Shown one piece after another: positions 1-11,260 of a stretch of DNA of 64,000 nt (its first letter is position 1; every line of letters starts with the position of its first letter). This DNA is from Girardinichthys multiradiatus (Eukaryota > Chordata > Actinopteri > Cyprinodontiformes > Goodeidae): NCBI RefSeq assembly GCF_021462225.1, contig NC_061816.1, positions 3,939,249-4,003,248 on the forward strand. The letters run 5' to 3'. Made by a program: the position numbers and the translations under genes. The notes under the pieces were generated by a model that saw only the letters and a program-made list of their open reading frames with translations, made no database searches and was not told where the DNA came from.

Positions 1-1049
1 TACAACTATTCAACTAAAATTACCAAACAAAATAAAGGAATACAGAAACTAATTAAACAATATACAAATAAAAGATAAAAGGGGACCAATAAAATTGATG
101 CAATGATGTCATAGTTCAGTGTTGATATTTAGGTTTAAGGACCAGGATTTATTTTGAGGAATCTGGAAATGAGGTCAAATTAGTTTTAAAAGTAATTAAG
201 AGCAACAACTGGTATATGTTCAAAACACCAGTCACAACACAAAACAGAAGGTAAGTAAAACATTATTTTAATAAAATAATTTTCAAAAGAATAACTTCCC
301 AAATAAGAAATCTATAACCTTTTGGGACAATTGATTTTCAATGGTATGTAATTATTCTTCAGCACATGGTTGAACAGAGTTATTACCGCTTAAAATGGAA
401 GTGAGAAACTTTATTTGAAGACGCCAGGGGGCGAACCGCCAATGGACGGATAGAGAGATGTGGTGATTCACATCTAGGTCACCAGCTGCTAAGACAAAGA
501 AAATACCTTATTCAATAATTGTATACGTTATTTTAAATACCATACAATACAAATATTGATGGCGTTATCCACACCATCAATGGTGTGGATAATGTACCAT
601 TGATGGTGCGTTATCCAACGATTACGGAGCGAATGAGACAAGCTCTCGTGTAAACAAAGCTGTATACCATGTTTATAAGCAAGGCTATTAGCCTGTTAGC
701 CGCTAGCAAAGAAAACCTTTAGCATGATTTAAGCAGTACTGGAACACATTTTTAGCAGGTTAGTTCAAAGCGATTATACAAAAACACAGATAAAATGGAG
801 CAAACTCCCATTACTGGATCATCACTGTTTAAAACATCTCATTGAAGTAACATTTGTTTCAACTTTAAAACACAGAACAAATAAAACTAGCCTTAAGGCT
901 TAGAGGTCTGTTCAGATTAGCTTCACCAGGTAGCCTCATACTACCACAAACAAAAGCTAAACACAATGAAATTAACAGTATTTAGGTTGTTTTATCCTAA
1001 ACTAAATTTATTTAACGAGACACTGACTCTTAAGTGGACTGTTCTGATG
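1..1049. other. No gene recognised
   Basis: AT-rich non-coding sequence. The only structure I see is a short perfect hairpin near 565-592 and a repeated ATTGATGG..GCGTTATCC phrase at about 556-570 and 599-617. No open frame with a recognisable product. Confidence 0.5.
565..592. repeat. Perfect 13-bp inverted repeat, 2-nt loop
   Basis: TTATCCACACCAT at 565-577 is followed, after CA, by its exact reverse complement at 580-592. Part of the left arm is repeated downstream at about 609-617, so the hairpin sits inside a small direct repeat. Confidence 0.8.
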
Positions 1050-1560
1050 AACAGAAGTCAAGGACATTCTAAGGGTGTTAAGTTGCCCTGTCAGCCCATG
1101 AGTCTCACCTTAGATGGCAGTCCAGAACCATGCCCAGGTACTTCTAGCATTAGTCTCAATTTGATCTCCATCGATGATGGTTGGAGAGAATGACTGAAGC
1201 TTCCTGAACTCAATAGCAACTTGGATTTTTTGCACCAATTAGTGAAAGGGCCTGAACTAGTCCATGCTCCTCTCCTTTGTTGTCTAAAAGGACCATGTTG
1301 TCGGCATATTTAATTAAATGTCTATTAGGGAAAGTGCTTTTGCAGGAGTTTGTGTACGAGGTGAATAACAATGAAGATAAAACACATCCCTGAGGAGAGC
1401 TTGTGCTGGTAATTGTTTTGTCAGAGAGTGTTGAACCTGCTGGACTCTACCTATTAAAAAGTCTGTAATCCATAAAACCAACCTATGTGCGATGAAACAC
1501 TCATTGAAATCTGTTAAAACCCTAGGATGAATGGTGGCCCTGGCAAACATAACTAGCAAT
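1050..1560 (-). mobile_element. LINE reverse transcriptase fragment
   Basis: Read on the minus strand in several frames this gives WITDFLIGR (thumb-side RT motif), then YADNMVLL, a changed form of the YADD catalytic box, then KYLGMVLD, which in fish L2/CR1-type LINEs follows the RT core. Frames are broken by stops and small indels, so it is dead. It abuts the broken 3' end of ZNF-1, which it may have helped truncate. Confidence 0.7.
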
Positions 1561-1725
1561 GGGTTTGTCTTTTCTGTAAATTCTATCATCCTGGTTTAGA
1601 TTTGACTTGAAGGTAAAGTTTTTACCACATTCATCACAACCAAAAGGTTTCTCTCCAGTTTGGATTCTTGCGTTTGTTTTATTGTGACTTGAAACCAAAG
1701 CAGTCCACGCAAAGATCTTAACCAA
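1561..1725 (-). pseudogene. Broken C-terminal finger(s) of ZNF-1
   Basis: After the ZNF-1 stop, another frame still reads a C2H2 unit (GEKPFGCDECGKNFTFKSNL) followed by a decayed linker (RIYRKDKP) before LINE sequence begins. The stop at 1718-1720 and a frameshift therefore cut off at least one former finger. Confidence 0.7.
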
Positions 1726-3178
1726 AGGGTTTATTTCCAGTGTGAATTCTCTTGTGCGTGTTTAATAGTGACTTGGTGATAAATCTTTTTCCACATGCAT
1801 CACAACTAAAAGGTTTGTCTCCTGTGTGGGTTCTCATGTGTGTGTTTAAATATGACTTGTAGGCAAATCTTTTTCCACAAGCATCGCAACTAAAAGGTTT
1901 GTCTCCTGTGTGAATTCTCATGTGTTTGTTTAAATCTGACTTGAAGGCAAATCTTCTTCCACATGCATCGCAACTAAAAGGTTTGTCTCCTGTGTGAATT
2001 CTCATGTGTGTGTTTAAATCTGACTTGAAGGCAAATTTTCTTCCACATGCATCACAACTAACAGGTTTGTCTCCTGTGTGGATTCTCATGTGTCTGTTTA
2101 ATTGTGACTTGCAGGCAAATTTTTTTCCACATGCATCACAACTAAAAGGTTTGTCTCCTGTGTGAATTCTCATGTGTTTGTTTAAATCTGACTTGAAGGC
2201 AAATCTTTTTCCACATGCATCACAAATAACAGGTTTGTCTCCTGTGTGGATTCTCATGTGTCTGTTTAATTGTGACTTGAAGGCAAATCTTTTTCCACAT
2301 GTATCACAACTAAAGGGTTTGTATTCTGTCTGAATACTGATGTGTTTCCCTAAACTTGACTTGTAGGTAAATCTTGTTCCAGATGCATCGCAAATGAAAG
2401 GTTTGTCTCCTGTGTGGACGTTTGTGTGCCTTTTGAGATCTCGTTTCAAGTTAAAACTTTTACCACACTCACTACAGTTAAAATCTTTACTACCCGTCTG
2501 AAACTTTGTCAGTGAATCTATGTTTTTCTTTTCTCTGAAGCTTGTCTCATTACCAGAACAATCTGAAGACGTTAATCTTGGATGACATGTCATGTGACTC
2601 TGAAGAGAGCGTCTGTTAGCAAATTTTCCTCCACATTCAGAGCAGCTCAAAGATTTGTTGACAGCGTTTCTGTCTGATCCTGGAGTCCTGCTCTCCTTCC
2701 AATCATCCTCACTGTCTTCAGTTTCAGAGTCTGATAAGTGTTTAAGCTCAGATTTATGATACTTCACATCATCATCCTCTTCATCATCCTCACTGTCTTC
2801 AGTTTCAGAATAGTTGGAAGAGCCTCCATGAGTATTTAGATCTGGGTTCCTGCTGAATACTGATGTCCCACAGTCCTCTTCTTTAATTTCTACTTTTATC
2901 TGGTCAGTTGAGATGCTTCTTGGAAGATCTCTCTCTTCTGTTTGGTGTTGATGAACCTGAGAGAGCAGAGGTTTCTCTTCATCCTCTTCACTCTTCATAT
3001 AAACAACAGTTACTGGAAACCTGGTATCATCAGTCTCCTTCTTCACATTCAGTTGTTCTCCATCCTGGCTGGCCCAGATTCTTTCATTTTCCTCCTTTAT
3101 GTGGAAGAGCTTCAGCTCCTGCTGGTTCAAATCAGGACTCTGTTCTTCAGGAGCCTCTTCTTTAACATCTGCAGACAT
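1718..3178 (-). CDS. ZNF-1: C2H2 zinc-finger protein, main exon
   Basis: A 486-codon open frame, probably a nuclear DNA-binding transcription regulator. Residues about 1-165 are acidic and carry repeated psi-K-x-E motifs (VKEE, IKEE, VKKE, IKVE, IKEE) that fit SUMO attachment. One atypical finger (CSECGGKFANRRSLQSH) comes next, then nine TGDKP-linked units; one of these is degenerate (CDASG replaces the second Cys). Helix positions -1, 3 and 6 vary while the backbone is nearly fixed. In fish relatives this is the last exon: a pyrimidine tract and CTGCAG just upstream look like an acceptor, so MSADV may not be the true start. ZNF-2 is its closest paralogue in the window. No first exon was identified. 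The frame ends early compared with the finger remnant downstream. Confidence 0.85.
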   Translation of the reverse strand: MSADVKEEAPEEQSPDLNQQELKLFHIKEENERIWASQDGEQLNVKKETDDTRFPVTVVYMKSEEDEEKPLLSQVHQHQTEERDLPRSISTDQIKVEIKEEDCGTSVFSRNPDLNTHGGSSNYSETEDSEDDEEDDDVKYHKSELKHLSDSETEDSEDDWKESRTPGSDRNAVNKSLSCSECGGKFANRRSLQSHMTCHPRLTSSDCSGNETSFREKKNIDSLTKFQTGSKDFNCSECGKSFNLKRDLKRHTNVHTGDKPFICDASGTRFTYKSSLGKHISIQTEYKPFSCDTCGKRFAFKSQLNRHMRIHTGDKPVICDACGKRFAFKSDLNKHMRIHTGDKPFSCDACGKKFACKSQLNRHMRIHTGDKPVSCDACGRKFAFKSDLNTHMRIHTGDKPFSCDACGRRFAFKSDLNKHMRIHTGDKPFSCDACGKRFAYKSYLNTHMRTHTGDKPFSCDACGKRFITKSLLNTHKRIHTGNKPFG

Positions 3179-3362
3179 AATTGAAACACTTTATATGCAT
3201 AATGAACAACTTTATCCTGATAATGTTACAAAGATGATAAAGATTAAAACTAGAGAAAAGAATCTGATAAATATCAGTGAACAGTACAGTAGGTAAAATC
3301 AGAGAGGCCACAATGGTGTGATAACCTGGACTGTAAATATATTGGTTTCACGGTGTCATGGT

Positions 3363-4690
3363 TTAACACTAGAACTCCCAGGGCCGTCAATTTGACGGTT
3401 TTGAAAGTTTGACATGCCATAGCTCTCGTTTTTATTAAAACTCTTATCTTCCTGGCATCCTGACCATTTTCTAAACCTGTGTCTTGTGTATTCCTATGTC
3501 TCTATTTAAAGATCTAAGTATTTCTACCTCTAACTACCACAGCCGCTATTTTGACGGCCCTATTATTTACATTGATATTTTTTTTCCCACAGCTGAGTAT
3601 ACGCGTGAGCGTTGCCTAGCCACCGCCACTCTAGAACGCAGTCTGAGAAGGAGATTGTTGGCATCCTACAAATGGCTTCTAGAAGGATATTTTCTGCTCA
3701 AGAGGCATTGGAGATGCTTCAAAAATTTGATGATCGTGATTCTGGGGTCGAGAGGGATTCTGACGGTTCTTGGTCAGCATTCAGTTCCAGTGACAGCGGG
3801 TCAGAGAGTGAGCCTCCCCCGGCTAAAAAACACAAGTCGTCCCGTTAGCAGGAGGTTGAGGCGCATTATTTCAAGGAAGTAAAAGACTAGCCTATGTAAC
3901 CATTTTATCATTTCAGGCTATAGTTTACTGATTAGTAAACTAATAATATATAAACTATAGCAACAGTGCCACAATCAGCGCAGGTTAAGAGACAGGGAGA
4001 CGAGCCAGGTGATCAGTGCCCAGCTATAAACCCAGCAATCCAGCTGGCAGGAGAGAAACTAGAGATCAAGATACTGATGATGGACAAAGAAATAAACAAT
4101 AAGTTAGGTCATAGATATAGTAGCCCAAGAACAACAATCTATTCTGCGCTTTACTGCGTTTTCATCGCAAGACGAGCGCACACCTGGGAAGGAGAAGGAA
4201 ATAGGAAAGGATGGCACTGTGTGGACAGTAGTAGGGGAGGAAGAAAGTAGAGGGAGCCGTCAGAGCCAGAACACGTTGACAGAGCGCCAGATCCAAGATG
4301 CCCAGACCGCGATCCTCTGCTTGGAGATGATTCCTCCTGGGACATGAGTGTGGATGAGCTGAAGGCATTTTTAGCGCTAGTTTATGTCCGCGGAGTGAAA
4401 GGGGGGCGTAACATGGAGCTGTCCAGCTTTTGGTCAGATTAGTAAAGCTTTTTTTTTTTTTTTTTAAATGTACCCGCTACTCTGTATTATTTTTCAGTAC
4501 TATATATAAATCATAATAAAACATAATAGGTTTTGATCAAATACTATTATTAATTCTTGTCAAAACCATCATTTTATAGCGTGCAAGAAAACCTTTAGCA
4601 TGCTGACCAATGTAATGTGATGACATCATCACCGCCTCGCATCCAGAATGCTCGCCGTCAAAATGACGGGCTTGGGAGTTCTAGTGTTAA
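3363..4690 (+). mobile_element. piggyBac element, internally deleted
   Basis: TTAA target duplications at 3363-3366 and 4687-4690 flank an inverted terminal repeat beginning CACTAGAACTCCCA on the left and matching in reverse on the right (TTGGGAGTTCTAGTG). Just inside both ends is a TGACGG subterminal motif. The 1320-bp interior holds only the N-terminal third of a transposase, so the copy is non-autonomous. Confidence 0.9.
3672..4441 (+). pseudogene. piggyBac transposase, N-terminal remnant
   Basis: The start at 3672 opens MASRRIFSAQEALEM followed by an acidic, Ser-rich stretch, typical of fish piggyBac (PGBD-like) N-termini; it stops at about 3848. In other frames, around 4200-4441, KDGTVWTVVG and DELKAFLALVYVRG with MELSSFW appear, which begin the DDE_Tnp_1_7 domain. 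Everything after this, including the catalytic Asp residues, is missing. Confidence 0.8.
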
Positions 4691-5369
4691 TTACCATATT
4701 CTAAAACACAAATGTATATTCTGATTTAAATGCTTTATTTTAAAGCTGAAAAAGAATAGTTATTACATTGTTGATAAAAATACCGTATGTTTATTATTTT
4801 GTACATAATATATAAAGCTTTTTTTGTTATTTTTGAGGATTTTCAATTACTTTGGATGCTTTTATTAGAAGCTTCATGCGTTTGATTGGTTATGATTTTA
4901 ATCAGATTTTCTTGAATCTCTTTACTCCTGCCTTACAGGTAGATTTTGCTGTTTTGCCCATTACTATGTTTTCAAAACATTCGTCTACCTAGCTATCCAA
5001 GCTGTCTAAGGTTTCCTCTTCCAGTTTGTTTTATTGGGAAATATGAGACAGTGGTTAGTATTTTAAACGTTTCTATGTTGGGCTTCAATTTATTGGCTTG
5101 TTTTACTTTAGTTATTACTTGAGCACAGCTCTCACGAGATCTCAGCCACTCATCATGTCCTCACGTCCATGCTTCTCACTTAATACTTCCAATTATTAAG
5201 TGCAAGCAGCCAAACAATCACATTTTCATTGTATATTCTGAATATCTAAACACTGTGGGTGATTTTGGATATGAATGATACATTATATATTAATTATGAT
5301 TGTTGAATTATATATTTTTTTCTAAATATTCATAATCAAATAATCATAATTTCATAACATGCCATTCTA
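4691..5369. other. No gene recognised
   Basis: AT-rich sequence with no open frame or known repeat that I can support. Confidence 0.4.
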
Positions 5370-5560
5370 ACAAACAGACACACACATCCTTATACTTCTA
5401 CCTTCATGAGGATTTTCAGTTACTTCCATTCATTATCCTTGATTTCTTGAGCCTAAACTCAATTCATACCCTAGTCCTAAACCTAACCCCTGTCCCAAAA
5501 TCGGAATTTGAAAAAGTGAGGACCAGGAAACGTCCTCACAAGGCCAGTACATCCATACAT
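5370..5560. repeat. Dispersed fish repeat (CCTAAACC / GTCCTCAC type)
   Basis: Contains CACACACATCCTTATACTTC, a CCTAAACCTAACCCC tract and GTGAGGACC...GTCCTCAC, the ordered parts of a short repeat scattered in many teleost introns. Its transposon class is not clear from this copy. Confidence 0.5.
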
Positions 5561-5809
5561 CGATGTGGAACCTTGGGAATAAGCGCCTCTTGCCCAAGGG
5601 GATATCTACCTTTAGAAGGTCTGGAGCTGGAATTAAATATCAGGATAAATACTATCCCCAGCGCGTGCATCAACTCTAGACCAACAGTTTCCCGACAAAG
5701 CTGGTTGCCTTTTAGCCACTAAATGTCACAGCAAGACAGAGAAAGACTAGAGGGGCTTGATTTCTGACGGCCGCCTCAACTGAAAGAAAGAAGACCTGTG
5801 AGCCAAGCT

Positions 5810-6330
5810 TTGACTGATTGATTGAAACTTTATTAATCCTCAAAGGGGAAATTAATTTGTCCCAGCATAAAATACACCCATAAAAACAAACAATATGCAC
5901 TAATAAAAGTCTAAAAGACACACACAGGACTCCACTCCAACATGGGGCTGGTGAGCAAACTGCAGAGGCTTCTGGGCTGCAGACACCCGTGTCCTCAGGT
6001 GCACCAGAACCAGCCTCTCTCTGACCTTCATAATGTGGGAGGTCAGAGCTATGGGTCTATAGCCATGAAGTCCTTCAGAATGTACTTTTTTTGGCACTGG
6101 GACCAGACATGATGTTTTCCATAGCTCTGGAACTCTTTGTTGCTTCAGGCTCATAGTAAAGGGGTACTGCAGCACTCCACTCAGCTGACCCGCACAAGCC
6201 TTCAGAACTCTTGGGCTGATACCGTCAGGACCAGGAGATTTCCTAGGGTGAAGGTTTTAAAGCTCTCTACGCACCTGGTCAACAGAGATATCAAAGCTAC
6301 ATGCAGAAGATAAATTAGGAGGGGGAGTCA
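5810..6330 (-). mobile_element. LINE fragment: RT piece joined to 3' tail
   Basis: The minus strand encodes VPELWKTSCLVPVPKK, GYRPIALTSHIMK and LQFAHQPHVGVE, the conserved start of the reverse transcriptase of fish L2/CR1/Rex-type LINEs. It is followed almost at once (5815-5900) by the element's TTTATTAATCCTCAAAGGGG tail and TGATTGATTGA repeat. The rest of the RT is deleted. The copy is inactive. Confidence 0.75.
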
Positions 6331-6599
6331 GACCCAGGACCTTCAGGCTACCGCTGAGAGGTAGTCGATGTAACAATGAAGCAGAATTAAAGCTGCTACT
6401 GGGGTGGGACATTCAAACCTGTTTTAAATTTTAGGCCATAGTTCATTTTTATTAAACTAAAACTTAATTAATGATGCTGGATTTTTATGCTGGGCCACAG
6501 GAAGAAATACTGCTGGAGTCACTGGATTTGAAAAGCATGACCAGTTATTTTTAATAAAAATTAAGAAAATTCTGTGCCATCCATGCCCAGATGTCACTA

Positions 6600-7570
6600 A
6601 GACAATCAAGGAGAGGCTAAACAGAAACATTATGTTTTAAAGGGAAATAGACTTGACAGTCATCAGCACAAATATAAAACGCAACCTCAGGGCACCAAGA
6701 ATGGAGCCTTGAGGTATCCCCCAGGGGAGGTAAAATCATCCACCATGACCCAGAAACTCCTATCAGAGAAGTAGGACCTGAACCATTAAAGAGCTGAGCC
6801 AGTGATGCCCACCCACTGCTCCAGTCTGGAGATGAGAACGTTATGATCCACTGGATCAAAAGCAGCTGGTAAATCTAAAAGCAGTTCCCAGAATCCGTTG
6901 CTAAGAATACATCATCAAAAATCCCTAAAAGAGCCGATTCAGTGGTAAGTTTTAAACCCAGACTGGAACACTTCCATAATCATATGTTTATCCAGTAAGG
7001 CTTCAGCTGGTTGTAAACTGTTGTTCCAAAATTTTGGACAGAAAAGGGTAACTTGGAGATTGACCTAAAGCTTATCAAAGCAAACTGATTGGGGCCAGAT
7101 TTCACAATAGTATGTTTAAAATTGTTCTGCTCCACGCTGGAGGTCAAACTACTGTTAATAATTTTAAGGATAAAGAGGCCAATAGAAGAAGAAAACTCCT
7201 TAAGACGACATGGAGGAAGAACATCACAGGGGGAGCCAGATGGTTTTATACTGATAACCAGTGTCTCTAGAGAGGAAAGGAATTAAGGCTCCCAGTGATC
7301 AAAGACAGCGAGGCAGGTGACCAAGATGGACGGGTCATAGGAGGGAAGAGAAATACAGGCCCTAATGTCAACCTTGTCCAAGAAATTAAGAAACTAATTA
7401 GAGTTCTCTGGAAGCTGTCAGAGGAACAGGTTCATGCGCATTAAGAGCAGTGTTAAAGGAGACATCTGCAAAATCCACTTTTTTAGCCTTTAAATACATT
7501 TTGTTGTGAACTTTGAGTCTGTAGGAGAGCAGAATAGTTTAATTTAGTCTCTCCAGGCTCTGCGTAGATA
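6600..7570 (-). mobile_element. LINE (CR1/L2-like) reverse transcriptase remnant
   Basis: Read on the minus strand from about 7290 downward, the frames give LFILKIINSSLTS, ISKLPF, TVYNQLKPYW, FQSGFK..TTESALL, DHNVLISRLEQWVG, WFRSYFSDRSFWVM and finally ICADDCQVYFPLK. This is the ordered set of RT motifs of a CR1/L2-type LINE, with many stops and frameshifts. It occupies the place where the zinc-finger exon of ZNF-3 would be expected. Confidence 0.75.
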
Positions 7571-7573
7571 TCT

Positions 7574-7926
7574 TTATAATCTGTTTGGGTCGTATTTTCC
7601 CGGCAGTTTCAGCTCAAGAAACGTCTCATTTCTTCCTCCTTTTTGTGAAGCTAATCTACTTTTGATCATAAAAGACAACCAGATGCACCAGACTGTTAGC
7701 TGGCAGACAGGAGACACACACACAAACAAATCCTTACTCTTGAAAGGAGCTGCAGTTAATGGAAACCTGGTATCAGTCTCCTCCTTCACAGTGAGCTGCT
7801 CTCCTTCCTGACTGGTCCAGAGTTCCTCCTGTTCCTCCTTTATCTGGAGGGGCTCTGGCTCCTGCTGATCCACATCAGGACTCTGTTCTTCAGGAGCCTC
7901 TTCTTTAACATCTGCTGGCAGCACTG
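7574..7926 (-). pseudogene. ZNF-3: orphan N-terminal exon of a zinc-finger gene
   Basis: The exon follows a clear acceptor (TGTGTTTCAG, ending about 7927) and encodes LPADVKEEAPEEQSPDV, then EPLQIKEEQEELW and LTVKEETDTRFPL, the same block that begins ZNF-1 and ZNF-2. Similarity ends near PFKS; a possible donor (GTAAGG) lies there, after which the frame runs into LINE sequence and stops. No zinc fingers lie between it and the LINE. It is either a truncated gene or an exon whose partners have been lost. The intron upstream holds Tc1 copy A and then the 247-bp block with a promoter-like region. Confidence 0.7.
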
Positions 7927-7929
7927 AAA

Positions 7930-8997
7930 CACATTACATGCATTATGATCAACTTTAACTTCATGTTTCTAAGCTGGTAAAGATTCACATTAGAGAAAAA
8001 CATCTGATCAGCAGTTTAGAGAAAACTGAACCTCAAGAACTGACAGTTTAGGTCATGTGCAGAATCTCATATTTAACCCCTGAATTAAATCACTATTATA
8101 TAAAACATAATTGCCTGAGTTTTGCTGTGAAGCAGATGGTTTGTGAAGTAGAGATTGTTCATATGAATATAGCACAGAGAACAGAAATAAACACATTTCA
8201 TCATTTAGTGCAGTGATAAGAAAAAGGAGACATAATTTATCATAAACCAACAACTAGTTGTTCCTTAAACAATCCTTCAATGTGTGAAATATGCATCAAG
8301 CGGCATTAGTGGACAGTTTCTGAGGGAAATCCATCAGAACCCATGAGATCTATTCTATTTTATGATTAGTTGTAGCTTTAATTATTAAGTATCACTTTTA
8401 TATCAGTGAGCGTTATTATTCAATGATGGGAACTCGTGTTACTCCATGCTTGTGGCTTTATGTTCAGAATATTTGACGTGCAAACGATAGTTTAATATGC
8501 ACTGAAGGAGCTTTCTCTACATCAGCAACAAGAAGATTACAGAACAGTTTCTGGTTATTTTATTGAACTTCATATTCAGTGAGATGTTTTGTCCTAAACT
8601 AGAGGTCTGTCACCTTTACAATAAAAAGAGCAATTATTGCCCTCAGTCCAGCTACATAAAACTAATTTAAAGACACAAATCTTACATGACCTTTTGAAAA
8701 AGACAAGTTATAATTCCTGATAAATATCTACTATGTTAAAATTTGTTTTTATTATTCAAGAACCTATTTTAGTTTTAGATTCTAAAATAATGAGAAAAAA
8801 AAGAGGATGGACACATTTTCCTCTATTGGATGTTGATATTTGTGGAAAATGATGTAAAAACATCACATAGTTTCTAACCTGATGACAAGAAAAATAAATG
8901 TTGGGAAAAGTCTGTGGAAATCTAAATAACTGCTAAAACCTGCATTTATTATTTTATCTTCATTTTTAAAAACACACACACATCAGATCCATTGACT
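7930..8997. other. Intron-like sequence, no gene
   Basis: AT-rich sequence upstream of the ZNF-3 exon. The first about 100 bases still resemble the intron bases upstream of ZNF-1 and ZNF-2 (CATTATGATCAACTTT phrase), showing common descent. Nothing else recognised. Confidence 0.5.
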
Positions 8998-8999
8998 TA

Positions 9000-10567
9000 C
9001 AGGTCCTTCTCAAAAAATTAGCATATTGTGATAAAGTTCATTATTTTCCATAATGTCATGATGAAAATTTAACATTCATTTGTTTTAGATTCATTGCACA
9101 CTAACTGAAATATTTCAGGTCTTTTATTGTCTTAATACGGATGATTTTGGCATACAGCTCATGAAAACCCAAAATTCCTATCTCACAAAATTAGCATATT
9201 TCATCTGACCAATAAAATAAAAGTGTTTTTAATACAAAAAACATCAACCTTCAAATAATCATATACAGTTATGCACTCAATACTTGGTCGGGAATCCTTT
9301 TGCAGAAATGACTGCTTCAATGCGGCGTGGCATGGAGGCAATCAGCCTGTGGCACTGCTGAGGTCTTATGGAGGCCCAGGATGCTTCGATAGCGGCCTTT
9401 AGCTCATCCAGAGTGTTGGGTCTTGAGTCTCTCAACGTTCTCTTCACAATATCCCACAGATTCTCTATGGGGTTCAGGTCAGGAGAGTTGGCAGGCCAAT
9501 TGAGCACAGTGATACCATGGTCAGTAAACCATTTACCAGTGGTTTTGGCACTGTGAGCAGGTGCCAGGTTGTGCTGAAAAATGAAATCTTCATCTCCATA
9601 AAGCTTTTCAGCAGATGGAAGCATGAAGTGCTCCAAAATCTCCTGATAGCTAGCTGCATTGACCCTGCCCTTGATAAAACACAGTGGACCAACACCAGCA
9701 GCTGACACGGCACCCCAGACCATCACTGACTGTGGGTACTTGACACTGGACTTCTGGCATTTTGGCATTTCCTTCTCCCTAGTCTTCCTCCAGACTCTGG
9801 CACCTTGATTTCCGAATGACATGCAGAATTTGCTTTCATCCGAAAAAAGTACTTTGGACCACTGAGCAACAGTCCAGTGCTGCTTCTCTGTAGCCCAGGT
9901 CTGGGGAATGCGGCACCTGTAGCCCATTTCCTGCACACGCCTGTGCACGGTGGCTCTGGATGTTTCTACTCCAGACTCAGTCCACTGCTTCCGCAGGTCC
10001 CCCAAGGTCTGGAATCGGCCCTTCTCCACAATCTTCCTCAGGGTCCGGTCACCTCTTCTCGTTGTGCAGCGTTTTCTGCCACACTTTTTCCTTCCCACAG
10101 ACTTCCCACTGAGGTGCCTTGATACAGCACTCTGGGAACAGCCTATTTGTTCAGAAATGTCTTTCTGTGTCTTACCCTCTTGCTTGAGGGTGTCAATAGT
10201 GGTCTTCTGGACAGCAGTCAGGTCGGCAGTCTTACCTATGATTGGGGTTTTGAGTGATGAACCAGGCTGGGAGTTTTAAAGGCCTCAGGAATCTTTTGCA
10301 GGTGTTTAGAGTTAACTCGTTGATTCAGATGATTAGGTTCATAGGTCGTTTAGAGACCCTTTTAATGATATGCTAATTTTGTGAGATAGGAATTTTGGGT
10401 TTTCATGAGCTGTATGCCAAAATCATCTGTATTAAGACAATAAAAGACCTGAAATATTTCAGTTAGTGCGCAATGAATCTAAAATATATGAATGTTAAAT
10501 TTTCATCATGACATTATGGAAAATAATGAACTTTATCACAATATGCTAATATTTTGAGAAGGACCTG
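9000..10567 (-). mobile_element. Tc1 element, copy A (full length, inactive)
   Basis: Flanked by TA dinucleotides (8998-8999 and 10568-10569). Ends are CAGGTCCTTCTCAAA and its reverse complement, and the inverted repeats are long (about 210 bp). Length 1568 bp. The transposase is dead (see the next entry). Copy D has exactly the same length and both lack the same 42 bp present in copy C. Confidence 0.95.
9277..10239 (-). pseudogene. Tc1 transposase, copy A
   Basis: A DD34E transposase (cut-and-paste, nuclear) with an N-terminal HTH, the DDE core and [12 protein letters not shown] near the C-terminus. Three lesions are visible. The start codon is ATA instead of ATG (10237-10239). 14 residues between RCRIPQ and TWATEKQ are missing. 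The second catalytic Asp of [10 protein letters not shown] has become Asn (FQHNLAPAHS). The frame is otherwise open to its normal stop. Confidence 0.9.
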
Positions 10568-10747
10568 TATATCGGCTCACTTCACCGCAGTTAGATGATC
10601 CTCTGTCGTTTCAAACTCTAATATTTCTGAGCTGGGCTCCAGAAGCTCCTGCTGATGTTTCACTATCCTAACAACGAGTTCTAATTCAGAGGAATAATCC
10701 ACCAGCAGACTGAAAACGGCTCCTAAACTTTAACTACCATCCACACA

Positions 10748-10994
10748 GTTGGCATGAAGAAGGAAACATCCAAACCTAATCTGGGCTGGAAAACATCATC
10801 CATCATCTGGTGTCTCTTCCTCTGCTGCGTCCTGCCGCTGTTTGAGCTCCTGCTTCCCTCCAGTTTCTTTGACCAGATGTTCCTCAAGCTGCTGGACTTC
10901 TTTCCAGAGTTCATCAACTGCTGCTGCTGCAGCTCTCTTACAGCTTTATCAACACTCCCGCTTCTGGGCTGCTGACGAACAGAGAACAAAGGAT
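10748..10994. repeat. 247-bp block, copy 1 (matches 34171-34417)
   Basis: From GTTGGCATGAAGAAGG to AGAACAAAGGAT I see no difference from the second copy, while both flanks are unrelated. On the minus strand one frame opens KRAAAAAVDELWKEVQQLEE, which would be a coiled coil; another is open from before the block (VRELQQQQL...). It sits just downstream (minus strand) of a promoter-like stretch and upstream of the ZNF-3 exon, so it may be a first exon. I do not recognise a family. Confidence 0.8.
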
Positions 10995-11260
10995 AAATGC
11001 TGCGGAACCTCGGAAGTCGGAACTGGGACGTAGGAACTTACGTCATTTCCGGGTTGTAGCGTTCCAGTTTCCTGCTTGTTTTCGTTCGTGTTGCTAACAA
11101 CTGTAACAGCAGCCTTACAACAATAACACTGATCTACGCGCTATTTCGTGCATATAAACAGCGTTGAAACATCTCGTCTTATAAACACTGAAAGTAGTTC
11201 GTCTACAACTGACTCATAATTCAGACTTTCGTGGAGGTTCCAGATTAAATTTCCTAATCG
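10995..11260 (-). promoter_or_regulatory. CpG-containing promoter-like region
   Basis: Contains CGGAAGT-type ETS sites, TTACGTCATTTCC (CRE/ATF-like) and several CpGs in an otherwise CpG-poor region, next to the 247-bp block. The second copy of the block has a similar but unrelated-sequence neighbour. The minus orientation is inferred from the ZNF genes. Confidence 0.35.

Noticed and set aside
1718..3178. CRISPR-like regular repeats in the zinc-finger region (84-bp period)
   Set aside because: The period is that of C2H2 finger codons (28 residues); it is coding sequence in a vertebrate genome.
9950..10279. 109-codon plus-strand frames opposite the Tc1 transposases (also near 50294 and 56074)
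   Set aside because: They are antisense shadows of the transposase gene; they recur only because the element does.
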